The notes under the pieces: model-generated
Told to the model about the DNA's origin: nothing
The model's database searches: none
Seen by the model: the letters and a program-made list of their open reading frames with translations, nothing else
Made by a program: the position numbers and the translations under genes
In this document: positions 17,203 through 24,637 of the stretch, piece after piece
Position numbering within the stretch: the stretch's first letter is position 1
Layout of the letters: every line of letters starts with the position of its first letter
From: Tepidiphilus sp. J10
GTDB taxonomy: Bacteria; Pseudomonadota; Gammaproteobacteria; Burkholderiales; Thiobacillaceae
Direction: 5' to 3'
Assembly: GCA_945897955.1 (NCBI GenBank)
Contig: CAMDGQ010000031.1
Location: 1 to 47,377, forward strand
DNA length: 47,377 nucleotides

Positions 17203-17290
17203 GGTATGGCGCGATCCCTGTTCATGGTGCACCCCTTCTACACTGAGTGTGTCGTTAACCCGTACTTGAATCTAGGGATAAACAAGCACC

Positions 17291-17977
17291 ATGATGTTGG
17301 AAACACGGCATTCAATTTCTGAAATTCTGTCTCGGCAACGTCTGTTTCGCGGACTCGATGTGGATGAGTTGGCGCGCATGGCCAAGGGGTCGCGTGAATA
17401 TCGCATTGGCAAGAATGAAACCTTGTTTCAGAAGGGTGACATCCCAACCGGCATGCATCTGGTGATCGCCGGTCAGATCAAGTTATATCTGCCCGCCGCC
17501 AATGGGGCAGAGATGATTGTGCATATGGCAGGCGCGGGTGAGGCGTTTGGCGAGGAGGCCCTGCTGCAGCACAAGCCATGCCCGCTCGCGGCGCAAGCCA
17601 ACCGGGATACGCTGCTGGTGGTGATTGAAAAGCGGGTGCTGATCGAAGCCATGCACGCCAATTGCGAATTTTCCAACACCATGATGACGCACATGTGCGA
17701 ACGGGTTTGTGCGCTGGTCGAGAGCATGGAAACCTGTGTCCAGCTCAGCAGCGCGCAGCGGGTCGTGCATTACCTGACGCAACATGCGCCGAGCGAGGCC
17801 GACAGCTATCACCTTGAACTGGAATCCAACAAGCAGACCATCGCTTCGCAGCTCAATCTTGCCCCCGAGACGTTCTCTCGGGTGCTGAATCGCCTGTCGA
17901 AGGATGGTTATATCCATGTCAATGGCCGCAACATCACGCTGCGCAATCTGAACTCGCTGCGCAATTACGCGGGTTGA
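17291..17977 (+). CDS. Crp/Fnr-family regulator, Dnr-like
   Basis: 228-residue regulator with an N-terminal cyclic-nucleotide-type beta-roll (about 20-125), a dimerisation helix, and a winged helix-turn-helix (about 150-225). The recognition segment LNLAPETFSRVLNRLSKDGYI matches the Q/LxPETFSRxxxRL pattern of Dnr/NnrR-type nitrogen-oxide regulators. It lacks the N-terminal cysteine cluster of FNR (the cysteines present are scattered), so an iron-sulfur oxygen sensor is unlikely. A haem-based NO sensor of the Dnr class fits the length and the neighbourhood of narXL. The specificity is inferred and other Crp/Fnr subclasses remain possible. Two in-frame ATGs (17291 and 17294) are equally usable. 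Confidence 0.85.
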   Translation: MMLETRHSISEILSRQRLFRGLDVDELARMAKGSREYRIGKNETLFQKGDIPTGMHLVIAGQIKLYLPAANGAEMIVHMAGAGEAFGEEALLQHKPCPLAAQANRDTLLVVIEKRVLIEAMHANCEFSNTMMTHMCERVCALVESMETCVQLSSAQRVVHYLTQHAPSEADSYHLELESNKQTIASQLNLAPETFSRVLNRLSKDGYIHVNGRNITLRNLNSLRNYAG

Positions 17978-17987
17978 ACGGCGGTAG

Positions 17988-19910
17988 TCATTGCAATGCG
18001 AGACGCTGCAAGCCCTGGCTTCCACTTGCCGCGCCGCCATCATTCTGTCTGACTTGCCGCACCAGCTTGGCCAGATCGTCAGCCGGTAACGGGGTGCCAA
18101 AGTAGTAACCCTGAACGATCTGGCAACCGGCCTGTTTAAGGAAGGCCAGTTGTTCCTCGTTTTCCACGCCTTCGGCGGTCACGCCTATGCCCAGGCCTTT
18201 GGCCATGCCGATGATGGCGGTAGCGATCGCGGCGTCGTCCGGGTCGATATGGCTTTCGCGGACAAAACTCTTGTCTATCTTCAGGCGATGGATCGGCAAA
18301 CGCTTCAGGTAGGACAACGAGGAATAGCCGGTGCCGAAATCATCAATCGCAAGTTTGACGCCCAGCCTGCCCAGTTCATTCAGCTTCTCGATGGCTTCGA
18401 CGTTGTATTTGATCAGCACGCCTTCGGTAATTTCCAGTTCCAGCATGCCGGGTTCAAGGCCGCTGTCGAGCAATGCCTTGCGGACCTGATCAACCAGATC
18501 GCCGGTATGAAACTGGCGTGGCGACAGATTTACCGAAACGGTGAGATCGCCCAGGCCGGCATCGCGCCAGACCCGCATCTGGTGACAGGCTTCGTGCAGG
18601 GCCCAAGTGCCAAGCTGGTTGATCAGCCCGGATTGTTCGGCGATGAGAATGAAATCACCCGAAGCAAAAGTCCCGAATTCCGCTGATTTCCAGCGCAACA
18701 ATGCTTCAACTCCGAGAATCGCGCGGGTTTCCACGTCAACCAGCGGTTGGTAGTAGAGCAGCATTTCGTTCTTTTCCAGGGCCTGACGCAGGCTGGTCTC
18801 GATGGTGAACTGTTGCAGCGCCTTCAGATTCATGTCCGGGCTGAAGAACTGGAACGTGTTACGGCCGCTTTCCTTCGCTTGATACATCGCGGTATCCGCG
18901 CAGCGAAGCAAAGCGACGGCATCGATACCATCATCGGGATACCAGGCGATGCCGATGCTGGCGCCGACATAGACCTGTTGTTCAAAGACCGAAACCGGAT
19001 GCGAGATGGTCTGCAACGCGCGGGTCGCAACCGCATTCGCATCCGCGCGCTCGGCCGGGTGCAGCAGAATCACGTACTCGTCGCCACCCATGCGGCAGAC
19101 CGTATCGCCCGCGCGCAGCAGGCCGCGCAGGCGTTCGCCTATGGTGACCAGCAACACGTCGCCGGCATCGTGGCCGAGGGTGTCGTTGACCAGTTTGAAG
19201 TTGTCCAGATCAATGAACAGTACCGCGATGCCGTGTCGGTGCAGGTTGGCCGATTCGACGGCTTCGCGCAGTCGCTGCTGAAACAGATTTCTGTTCGGCA
19301 ACTTGGTTACCGGGTCGTACCAGGCCATCCGCTTGAGGTCCGATTCGGTATCGGAGACTTTCCGGCGCAGGCTGGAAAAGGCCTTCCAGGTGACCGAAAG
19401 CGAGATCAGCATGGCCGCCAGGCCGATGCCGGCAAACCATAGCAGGCGCTTGAACAGGCCATTCATGCTGGCGCGTACCACCAGGGTGCCAATGGCCTGA
19501 TTCTGGAATTCCAGCGCCTGATGCCAGTTCAATTCAAGCCAGATGCCATTGCGTGACTTTTCCAGTACCGGCGGCGTGCGGCGCGGGTCACTAATGAACT
19601 GACCAAGGAGGCTTCCCTCGACGTTGAATACCGATGCGCCGGTGATGACGGGAGAATCGTGCAGCGATTGCAGAATCCGATGCGTGGCCGCCGTGTCCCC
19701 GGCCTTGATCGCCAGGCTGAGACGGGTGGCGATGAGATGGACTTTTGCCGAGATGCCGGCATTGAACTCCTCGCGCAGCAGCCAGTAATGCGTTGCAAGC
19801 AGGACAAAAAAGGCAAGGATCAATGTGGCGCCGGCAAGGAACAGGCGTCTGCCGACCATGCTTGCCAGCATGTCGCCGGCGTACTGATGTGGAAGCGGGT
19901 TGTTGGGCAT
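17988..19910 (-). CDS. Membrane GGDEF-EAL cyclic-di-GMP protein with CHASE8-like sensor
   Basis: About 640 residues. TM1 (LFLAGATLILAFFVLLATHYW) and TM2 (FAGIGLAAMLISLSVTW) flank a periplasmic sensor with the pattern ILQSLHDSPVITGASVFNVEG, resembling CHASE8 domains of YfiN-type cyclases. The cyclase domain keeps MGGDEYVILL. The phosphodiesterase domain keeps EALLRW, NLSPRQF, ELEITEG, DDFGTGYSSLSYLKRL, AEGVENEEQ and QGYYFG, so both activities look intact. The frame extends to an ATG at 20039, but I chose 19910. The longer N-terminus is low in family character and would cover the 23-bp motif shared with the divergent HDOD gene. The ribosome-binding site is weak for either choice. Confidence 0.88.
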   Translation of the reverse strand: MPNNPLPHQYAGDMLASMVGRRLFLAGATLILAFFVLLATHYWLLREEFNAGISAKVHLIATRLSLAIKAGDTAATHRILQSLHDSPVITGASVFNVEGSLLGQFISDPRRTPPVLEKSRNGIWLELNWHQALEFQNQAIGTLVVRASMNGLFKRLLWFAGIGLAAMLISLSVTWKAFSSLRRKVSDTESDLKRMAWYDPVTKLPNRNLFQQRLREAVESANLHRHGIAVLFIDLDNFKLVNDTLGHDAGDVLLVTIGERLRGLLRAGDTVCRMGGDEYVILLHPAERADANAVATRALQTISHPVSVFEQQVYVGASIGIAWYPDDGIDAVALLRCADTAMYQAKESGRNTFQFFSPDMNLKALQQFTIETSLRQALEKNEMLLYYQPLVDVETRAILGVEALLRWKSAEFGTFASGDFILIAEQSGLINQLGTWALHEACHQMRVWRDAGLGDLTVSVNLSPRQFHTGDLVDQVRKALLDSGLEPGMLELEITEGVLIKYNVEAIEKLNELGRLGVKLAIDDFGTGYSSLSYLKRLPIHRLKIDKSFVRESHIDPDDAAIATAIIGMAKGLGIGVTAEGVENEEQLAFLKQAGCQIVQGYYFGTPLPADDLAKLVRQVRQNDGGAASGSQGLQRLALQ

Positions 19911-19917
19911 CGTCGTG

Positions 19918-19940
19918 CTTAACCCGGATATTTCATGAAT
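19918..19940 (-). promoter_or_regulatory. Shared 23-bp motif, copy upstream of the GGDEF-EAL gene
   Basis: Read on the minus strand this is ATTCATGAAATATCCGGG followed by TTAAG, ending 7 bases before the chosen EAL start. It matches the copy in front of the HDOD gene at 21 of 23 positions. Being so close to the start codon it could act as an operator or post-transcriptional target. Alternatively, if translation starts at 20039, it is coding sequence. Confidence 0.45.
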
Positions 19941-20146
19941 TTGTGTAGCGATTTCGCCAGCCCATTTGTGCGCCGGGAGTTGCGTGGAATATCCGAGTAG
20001 TCGTTCATACGACCGATCGAGCGGGGCTGCTGCCGCCAAAGTTGCCGCTTAAGTTGCCACCAAAGCGGTTTGAGAATCCGGCCTGCCGCCTTGCGGTTGG
20101 AGCGGAATGCCCGGTGCAGGCAAGGGACCAGCGAGGGCGCGCGAGC

Positions 20147-20169
20147 ATTTATGAAATATCCGGGATAAG
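20147..20169 (+). promoter_or_regulatory. Shared 23-bp motif, copy upstream of the HDOD gene
   Basis: ATTTATGAAATATCCGGG followed by ATAAG differs from the copy at 19918-19940 only at two positions, and points toward the HDOD gene. It lies about 45 bases upstream of the -35 element of the sigma-28-type promoter, a distance that suits an activator site. No regulator family is recognised. Confidence 0.45.
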
Positions 20170-20213
20170 AAAATGGGCGGGCTCGCATTTTTTCACGCGC
20201 GCGCAAACGGGGG

Positions 20214-20240
20214 TTAATTTTTACAGGCTTTAGCCGATAA
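20214..20240 (+). promoter_or_regulatory. Sigma-28 (FliA)-type promoter of the HDOD gene
   Basis: TTAATTTT (20214-20221), an 11-base spacer, then GCCGATAA (20233-20240). The -10 element is identical to the FliA consensus, the -35 matches TAAAGTTT at 6 of 8 positions, and the spacer is exact. Transcription would start near 20247, giving a leader of about 32 bases before the GTG start. FliA promoters drive flagellar and chemotaxis-class genes, so this would tie the HDOD protein to motility. Confidence 0.6.
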
Positions 20241-20278
20241 GGTCTGGCCTGCAAGACAGGAAAAATCAGGAGACCGGA

Positions 20279-21124
20279 GTGAGCACCGAATACGATCTGT
20301 CACATGACGAACTACACGAAACCCTAGCCAGCATCGAGATTCCGGCTTGCCCTGCCGTGGTCATGCAGGTCATGGCCGAAGCGCAGAAAGACGCGCCAGA
20401 CCTGAATGTGCTTTCCAGAATCATTGTCGGCGATGTCGGTATGTCCGCCTTTGCCATCAAACTGGCCAACTCCTCGCTGTTTCGTCGCGGGGATGCCACC
20501 AACAGCGTGCCGCAGGCCATTTCCAGGCTGGGCACGCGCAACATCGTATGTATTGTCGTTGCTGTTGCGTTGCGAAATACGATGAGTGGCGATATTCCCG
20601 CTGAAGTGCTTGACCGCTTCTGGAACCGGGCTGCCAGCGTCGCCCAGGCCGCCAGCCTGATTGCCCGCAAGTTGCGTGGCATCCCCCCCGATCTGGCTTA
20701 CACCTATGCGCTGTTCCACAACGCGGCCATCCCGGTGATGATGCGGCGCTTCAAGGACTACGGCCAAACCCTCAATGAAGTCGAGTCAACAGGGCAGTCT
20801 CTCGTCGAAGTGGAAGATGCGCGATATCGTTGCACGCATGCCGTGGTGGGCGCCATGCTGGCGCGCAACTGGGGCCTTTCGAGTCTGATCGCTGGCGCTA
20901 TTCGTTTTCATCATGACAGGGATGCATATGCACCCGGACGACCGGTCGTGGATGACCAGGCTTTGGGCCTGATTGCTGTAACGCATGTTGCGGAAGGCAT
21001 CCTGATGGACATGGCGCGCGAGGTGGATATCGAGGTTGGTAATCTGTTGCCGCAGGCGCTTGCCTATCTCGGGTTGTCCGAAGATGACGTGCTTGACTTG
21101 AAGGAGTTGCTGGCAATTCCCTGA
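20279..21124 (+). CDS. HDOD-domain signalling protein
   Basis: 281 residues starting with GTG, preceded by CAGGAGAC. Almost the whole protein is one HDOD domain. It shows the N-terminal IPACPAVVMQVMAEAQ helix, VLSRIIVGDVGMSAFAIKLANSS, VPQAISRLGTRNIVCIVVAVALRN, ALFHNAAIPVMMRRF and RFHHDRDAY. HDOD proteins are catalytically altered relatives of HD phosphohydrolases. They act as scaffolds in chemotaxis, stress and c-di-GMP signalling, and they lack the full metal-binding HD set. There is no attached GGDEF, EAL or kinase domain. The gene diverges from a GGDEF-EAL gene and has a FliA-type promoter, so a role in motile-to-sessile control is plausible but inferred. Confidence 0.88.
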   Translation: MSTEYDLSHDELHETLASIEIPACPAVVMQVMAEAQKDAPDLNVLSRIIVGDVGMSAFAIKLANSSLFRRGDATNSVPQAISRLGTRNIVCIVVAVALRNTMSGDIPAEVLDRFWNRAASVAQAASLIARKLRGIPPDLAYTYALFHNAAIPVMMRRFKDYGQTLNEVESTGQSLVEVEDARYRCTHAVVGAMLARNWGLSSLIAGAIRFHHDRDAYAPGRPVVDDQALGLIAVTHVAEGILMDMAREVDIEVGNLLPQALAYLGLSEDDVLDLKELLAIP

Positions 21125-21136
21125 CCCGGCCGGAAA

Positions 21137-21169
21137 CGAAAAAAGCCGCGAAGATCGCGGCTTTTTTCG
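21137..21169. terminator. Bidirectional rho-independent terminator between the HDOD gene and sodB
   Basis: Perfect 14-bp arms CGAAAAAAGCCGCG and CGCGGCTTTTTTCG around a 5-base loop AAGAT. The stem carries an A-tract on one side and a T-tract on the other, so it works in both directions. That suits its place between two convergent genes, 12 bases after the HDOD stop. Confidence 0.92.
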
Positions 21170-21212
21170 TTCTCGGCCGGCATTACGTGCCGGCTGATTC
21201 AGCCTTTGTCAT

Positions 21213-21800
21213 TCAGCCCGCGAAGTTGGCTTCCGCGAACGACCAGTTGACCAGACTGCTCAGGAAGGTCTCGACGAACTTCGGACGCAGATTGCGGTAG
21301 TCGATGTAGTAGGCGTGTTCCCACACATCGACGCAGAGCAGCGGCTTGTCGGCGGTGGTCAGCGGGGTGCCGGCGGCGCCCATGTTGACGATGTCGACGG
21401 AACCGTCCGCCTTTTTCACCAGCCAGGTCCAGCCGGAACCGAAGTTGCCGACGGCGCTGGCCTGGAAGGCTTTCTTGAATTCATCCAGACTGCCCCATTT
21501 CGCGTTGATTGCGTCGGCCAGTGCGCCGGAGGGAGCGCCGCCGCCGTTCGGCTGCATGCAGTTCCAGAAGAAGGTGTGGTTGGAGACCTGGGCGGCGTTG
21601 TTGTAGATGCCGCCAGCGGGCGCGGTCTTGACGATTTCTTCCAGCGACTTGTCCTCGAATGCGGTGCCCTTGATCAGGTTGTTCAGATTGGTGACATAGG
21701 CCTGATGATGCTTGGCGTAGTGGTAGTCGAAGGTCTCGGCCGACATGTGCGGGGCGAGTGCGTCCTTGGCATAGGGCAGGGCGGGCAGTTGATGTTCCAT
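21213..21800 (-). CDS. sodB: Iron superoxide dismutase
   Basis: 195-residue cytosolic enzyme that converts superoxide to oxygen and hydrogen peroxide. The sequence follows enterobacterial SodB closely from PALPYAKDALAPHMSAETFDY through NFGSGWTWLVKKADG to DVWEHAYYIDYRN. Metal ligands are visible as the first His of HYAKHHQ, the His of NHTFFWNC, and the Asp and His of DVWEH. NAAQVSNHTFFWNC has Ser where Fe-type enzymes usually have Trp (VWNHTF), a neutral-looking oddity. I chose the ATG at 21800, which has GGAGAG 6-11 bases upstream, over an in-frame ATG at 21851 that would add a 17-residue extension unlike the family. Confidence 0.96.
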   Translation of the reverse strand: MEHQLPALPYAKDALAPHMSAETFDYHYAKHHQAYVTNLNNLIKGTAFEDKSLEEIVKTAPAGGIYNNAAQVSNHTFFWNCMQPNGGGAPSGALADAINAKWGSLDEFKKAFQASAVGNFGSGWTWLVKKADGSVDIVNMGAAGTPLTTADKPLLCVDVWEHAYYIDYRNLRPKFVETFLSSLVNWSFAEANFAG

Positions 21801-21904
21801 CTGGGTCTCTCCGGGGTTGAGTGAAACGGGGGTAAAAATTGGAGCCCGCATTTTACGGGGCGGGATGCGGTGCGGGCAATGCTTGACTGAATTCCTTGGT
21901 TATT

Positions 21905-22197
21905 ATCCTTGAAACAGCAGTTGAACCCGTCCGAGGGCGGGTTGGAGAAGCCGGCTGGCAAGGTAGCGGAGTCGTAGAGCGTTAGCTCGTACGAATCCGG
22001 CATACCCCTTGCGGGTGCGCGACAACGAGTCATGCCGAGGCATGGCGAGGCGGAGCAACGCAGCCAGACGGCTTCCCCACCCCGACAGCGGGCGGGTAGC
22101 GGGCTCACCCAAATGGTGAGCGTCATCGAAGCGCAAAACATCAGCCAGCATGGGGCCTCACGAGGGATAAGGAGCGGTCAACTGCTGTTTCAAGGAT
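21905..22197 (+). mobile_element. 293-bp MITE-like element with 20-bp terminal inverted repeats and RNA-like folding
   Basis: The outer ends are perfect 20-bp inverted repeats: ATCCTTGAAACAGCAGTTGA at 21905-21924 and its complement at 22178-22197. TATT immediately flanks both sides (21901-21904 and 22198-22201), as expected for a target-site duplication. No gene fits inside. Several hairpins are packed between the ends. One is CCCGTCC/GGGCGGG (near 21927-21942), which needs a U-G pair and so is better as + strand RNA. Others are an extended CGGA-CGTAGAGC-GTTA-GCTC-TACG-TCCG stem (near 21967-22003), CATGCC-GA-GGCATG (22031-22044), AGCC-agac-GGCT, and GCTCACC-caaat-GGTGAGC (22103-22121). The ends could also be the closing helix of one large structured RNA. 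The right end is 6 bases from the pbpC stop. Confidence 0.75.
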
Positions 22198-22203
22198 TAT
22201 TCC

Positions 22204-24315
22204 TCAGCGTACTTCGAATTCGACCTGATCCAGCACAACACCTTGCCTGTCGATCAATTGCAGGCGGTGCCTGCCGCGCGCGAGCGGCCAGGCTGCGGTT
22301 TCCTGGCGGATATCGTCGATTTGCCAGACCGCGTCGGCAGGCATATTGCGGGCGCGGAAAGTGAGTTGCTGGCGAGCCGCAGGGATGTCCGGGTCGAGCG
22401 CGAGGATCAAGCCCTCGCTCGGGTACTCGATGCCGCTGGCCGGCACGGCGGCGGACCAGGTTTCGGCGCTGGGTTCGCTGCCGGGAATGAACCATTCCCG
22501 GCGAGACGGTTCACCGGCCGGCTGGATGTTCCTGCGGATCAGGCCGGCGGCGGCTTTCGGCGGCAGCAGTGCGTTATCCGTCTCGTTTCCGGACGGATGC
22601 AGGTGATCCATGATTGCCGCCCAGGCCGGCGCCGCACCGCTGATGCCGGAGACATCGTGCATCGGGCTGCCGTCGAAGTTGCCGACCCAGACGCCGACGC
22701 TGTAGCGGCGCGAGTAGCCAACGCACCAGTTGTCGCGCATGTCCTTGCTGGTGCCGGTCTTGACCGCGCTCCAGTAACGTGTGGCGAGCGGGTTCTCCAG
22801 GCCGAAGGTCAGTGCGCGCGCTTGCCGGTCCGAGAGGATGTCGCCGATCAGGAACGCCGCCTGCGGGCTCAACACGCGCCGGGCGTGCGAGCGCGGCTGC
22901 TCGGGCCTGAAACGCAGCGCGGATATTCGGCCACCATTGGCCAGACTCCGATAGGCGTTGACCAGTTCTTCCAGGCGTACATCAAGACTGCCCAGCGCCA
23001 GGGCGTAACCGTAGAAATCGGCGGCTTCGGTCAATTGCTTGAAACCCAGTTCGGCCAGACGCGCAGCAAATGGATCAAGGCCGGTCAATTCCAGCGTCCT
23101 CACGGCGGGAATGTTCAAGGAACTGGCCAGCGCGACGCGCGCGCTGACCAGGCCGCGATAGGCGTGATCATAGTTCTCAGGGGTGTACTGCCCGCCGCCG
23201 GCAGCAATCGACAGTGGTTCATCGCGAAGCGGCGAGGCGGCGGTAAGCAGGCGCTGTTCAAACGCCAGTCCGTATAAAAAGGGTTTCAGCGTCGAACCTG
23301 CCTGGCGCGGCGCCCGCACACCATCGTTCTGTGCTGCACTCGATTCGCCGCTGCTCAGACTGACATAAGCCAGCACCGCACCGCTGGCGTTATCGACTAC
23401 CAGCGCGGCGGCGTCGCGCGCATTGCGGGCGGCGAGATGCCTGAGTTGCTGTGCCAGTGTTGCGCGCACATGGCGTTGCAGGGCGGCGTCGAGCGTACTG
23501 CGCCGGGAAGCATGTCCGGATAGCGCCAGTCTGTGCGCCAGATGCGGCGCCAGATCGGCGGCCGGCAGAATGGGGTAGCGCCCGCTGAGGACATTGAAGG
23601 TGCGCGCTGTCAGTGCTTCGCATTCGGTCACTGCCGCCAACGCGCAGGCTCGGCGGGCCACGTCTTTCGCTCGTGCGTTCGGCGAGCGGATCAGTGCCGC
23701 CAGAATCAGCGCTTCGTTATCGTTCAACCCGGCAGGACGCTTGTCGAACAGACCGCGCGTGGCGGCGTCGATGCCGGTCAGTTCACCGCGAAACGGCGCC
23801 AGGTTCAGATAGGCCTCCAGTATTTCCGCCTTGCGCCAGGTCTTCTCGATGGTTTTCGCCGCCTGCATCTGACGCCATTTCTCGGCCACGTCCCGACGAG
23901 CGACCCGGGCGCGGTATTGCGCATCGAGCAGGCCGGCGAGCTGCATGGTCAAGGTCGAGGCACCACGCGGTCTTTCGTTCATCCAGTTGGTCAGCGCGGC
24001 TTTGCCGGCGGCCAGCCAATCGACGCCGGCATGTTCGAAGAAGCGTTGGTCCTCCGCCTTCAGCACGGCGGCGATCAGGGCCGGTGAAATATCCGCCAGT
24101 GGTGTCCAGAGTGTGCGGCGCACCTTCGGATCGACGCGGGTTTCCTGCAACAGTTCGCCATTGTGGTCGAGCAGCCATGCTTCAGAGGAACGCCAGTTGG
24201 CGCGCACCTGGGCGAAATCGGGCAGGGCGGCCTGCAGCGGGGCGGCCAACCCGAGCAGGACGCAAAGCAGTCCCCCCGCGAGATGGCTCCTGGCGCGGAA
24301 GTTGATCAATGACAT
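22204..24315 (-). CDS. pbpC: Penicillin-binding protein 1C (peptidoglycan glycosyltransferase/transpeptidase)
   Basis: 703 residues, anchored or exported by an N-terminal hydrophobic segment (AGGLLCVLLGLAAPLQA). The glycosyltransferase-51 domain shows EDQRFFEHAGVDW, RGASTLTMQLAGLL and KAEILEAYLNLAPF. The transpeptidase domain shows the catalytic serine in GSTLKPFLYG, SSLN, and KTGTSKDMRDNWCVGY. A C-terminal BiPBP-type beta domain follows (about 600-703). I took the ATG at 24315, two bases after the preceding gene's stop; the frame is open further upstream but that part is antisense-like noise. It is the last gene of a macroglobulin operon, the standard yfhM-pbpC pairing, in which PBP1c is thought to repair peptidoglycan after damage by trapped proteases. 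Confidence 0.93.
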   Translation of the reverse strand: MSLINFRARSHLAGGLLCVLLGLAAPLQAALPDFAQVRANWRSSEAWLLDHNGELLQETRVDPKVRRTLWTPLADISPALIAAVLKAEDQRFFEHAGVDWLAAGKAALTNWMNERPRGASTLTMQLAGLLDAQYRARVARRDVAEKWRQMQAAKTIEKTWRKAEILEAYLNLAPFRGELTGIDAATRGLFDKRPAGLNDNEALILAALIRSPNARAKDVARRACALAAVTECEALTARTFNVLSGRYPILPAADLAPHLAHRLALSGHASRRSTLDAALQRHVRATLAQQLRHLAARNARDAAALVVDNASGAVLAYVSLSSGESSAAQNDGVRAPRQAGSTLKPFLYGLAFEQRLLTAASPLRDEPLSIAAGGGQYTPENYDHAYRGLVSARVALASSLNIPAVRTLELTGLDPFAARLAELGFKQLTEAADFYGYALALGSLDVRLEELVNAYRSLANGGRISALRFRPEQPRSHARRVLSPQAAFLIGDILSDRQARALTFGLENPLATRYWSAVKTGTSKDMRDNWCVGYSRRYSVGVWVGNFDGSPMHDVSGISGAAPAWAAIMDHLHPSGNETDNALLPPKAAAGLIRRNIQPAGEPSRREWFIPGSEPSAETWSAAVPASGIEYPSEGLILALDPDIPAARQQLTFRARNMPADAVWQIDDIRQETAAWPLARGRHRLQLIDRQGVVLDQVEFEVR

Positions 24316-24316
24316 G

Positions 24317-24637
24317 CTATCGGTGGCTGCCGCCAGACTCCGGTTGGTCGCTCGCCTGCGGTTCGCAGGTATAGACCTGCGCCATTTCACCGCCACCCCG
24401 GCAATCCCGCGTAAGCACGTCGATGTACTGGCATCCCGGATTGCAGACCTGGGTGAAGCAGAGCGCGGTTTTGCCGGCGAAACCCGGCGTACAGATGGCC
24501 GCATCCGGCATGTCGCCGTCGCTGCCGATGACTTGCCGGCCCGGGCAATCGCCCTCGTCAACCAGCCGCCAGCCGGCCTGCGCGAGTGTTGTCGCCAGCG
24601 TTAGCGCCAACAGGGCCGGCGCAATCCTCTGTCTCAC
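24317..24637 (-). CDS. Small cysteine-rich exported protein in the macroglobulin operon
   Basis: 106 residues starting with GTG at 24637, which overlaps the macroglobulin stop codon (GTGA). The stop falls one base before the pbpC start. A clear signal peptide (MRQRIAPALLALTLATTLAQA) is followed by a mature protein with seven cysteines: GDCPG, AICTPG, ALCFT, QVCNPGC, RDCRGG and YTCEP. The spacing suggests disulfide-stabilised folding in the periplasm. The tight coupling on both sides shows it is made with the macroglobulin and PBP1c. I do not recognise the family. A protease-inhibitor-like or bait role is an attractive guess, but nothing in the sequence proves it. Confidence 0.8.
   Translation of the reverse strand: MRQRIAPALLALTLATTLAQAGWRLVDEGDCPGRQVIGSDGDMPDAAICTPGFAGKTALCFTQVCNPGCQYIDVLTRDCRGGGEMAQVYTCEPQASDQPESGGSHR

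Larger units (their letters stand above)
19911..20278. other. Divergent intergenic region between the GGDEF-EAL and HDOD genes
   Basis: About 370 bases without a convincing gene, if the EAL start at 19910 is right. It holds the two inverted copies of a 23-bp motif (19918-19940 and 20147-20169) and a sigma-28-type promoter (20214-20240), each listed separately. The rest shows no clear repeat, terminator or RNA gene. Confidence 0.5.
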
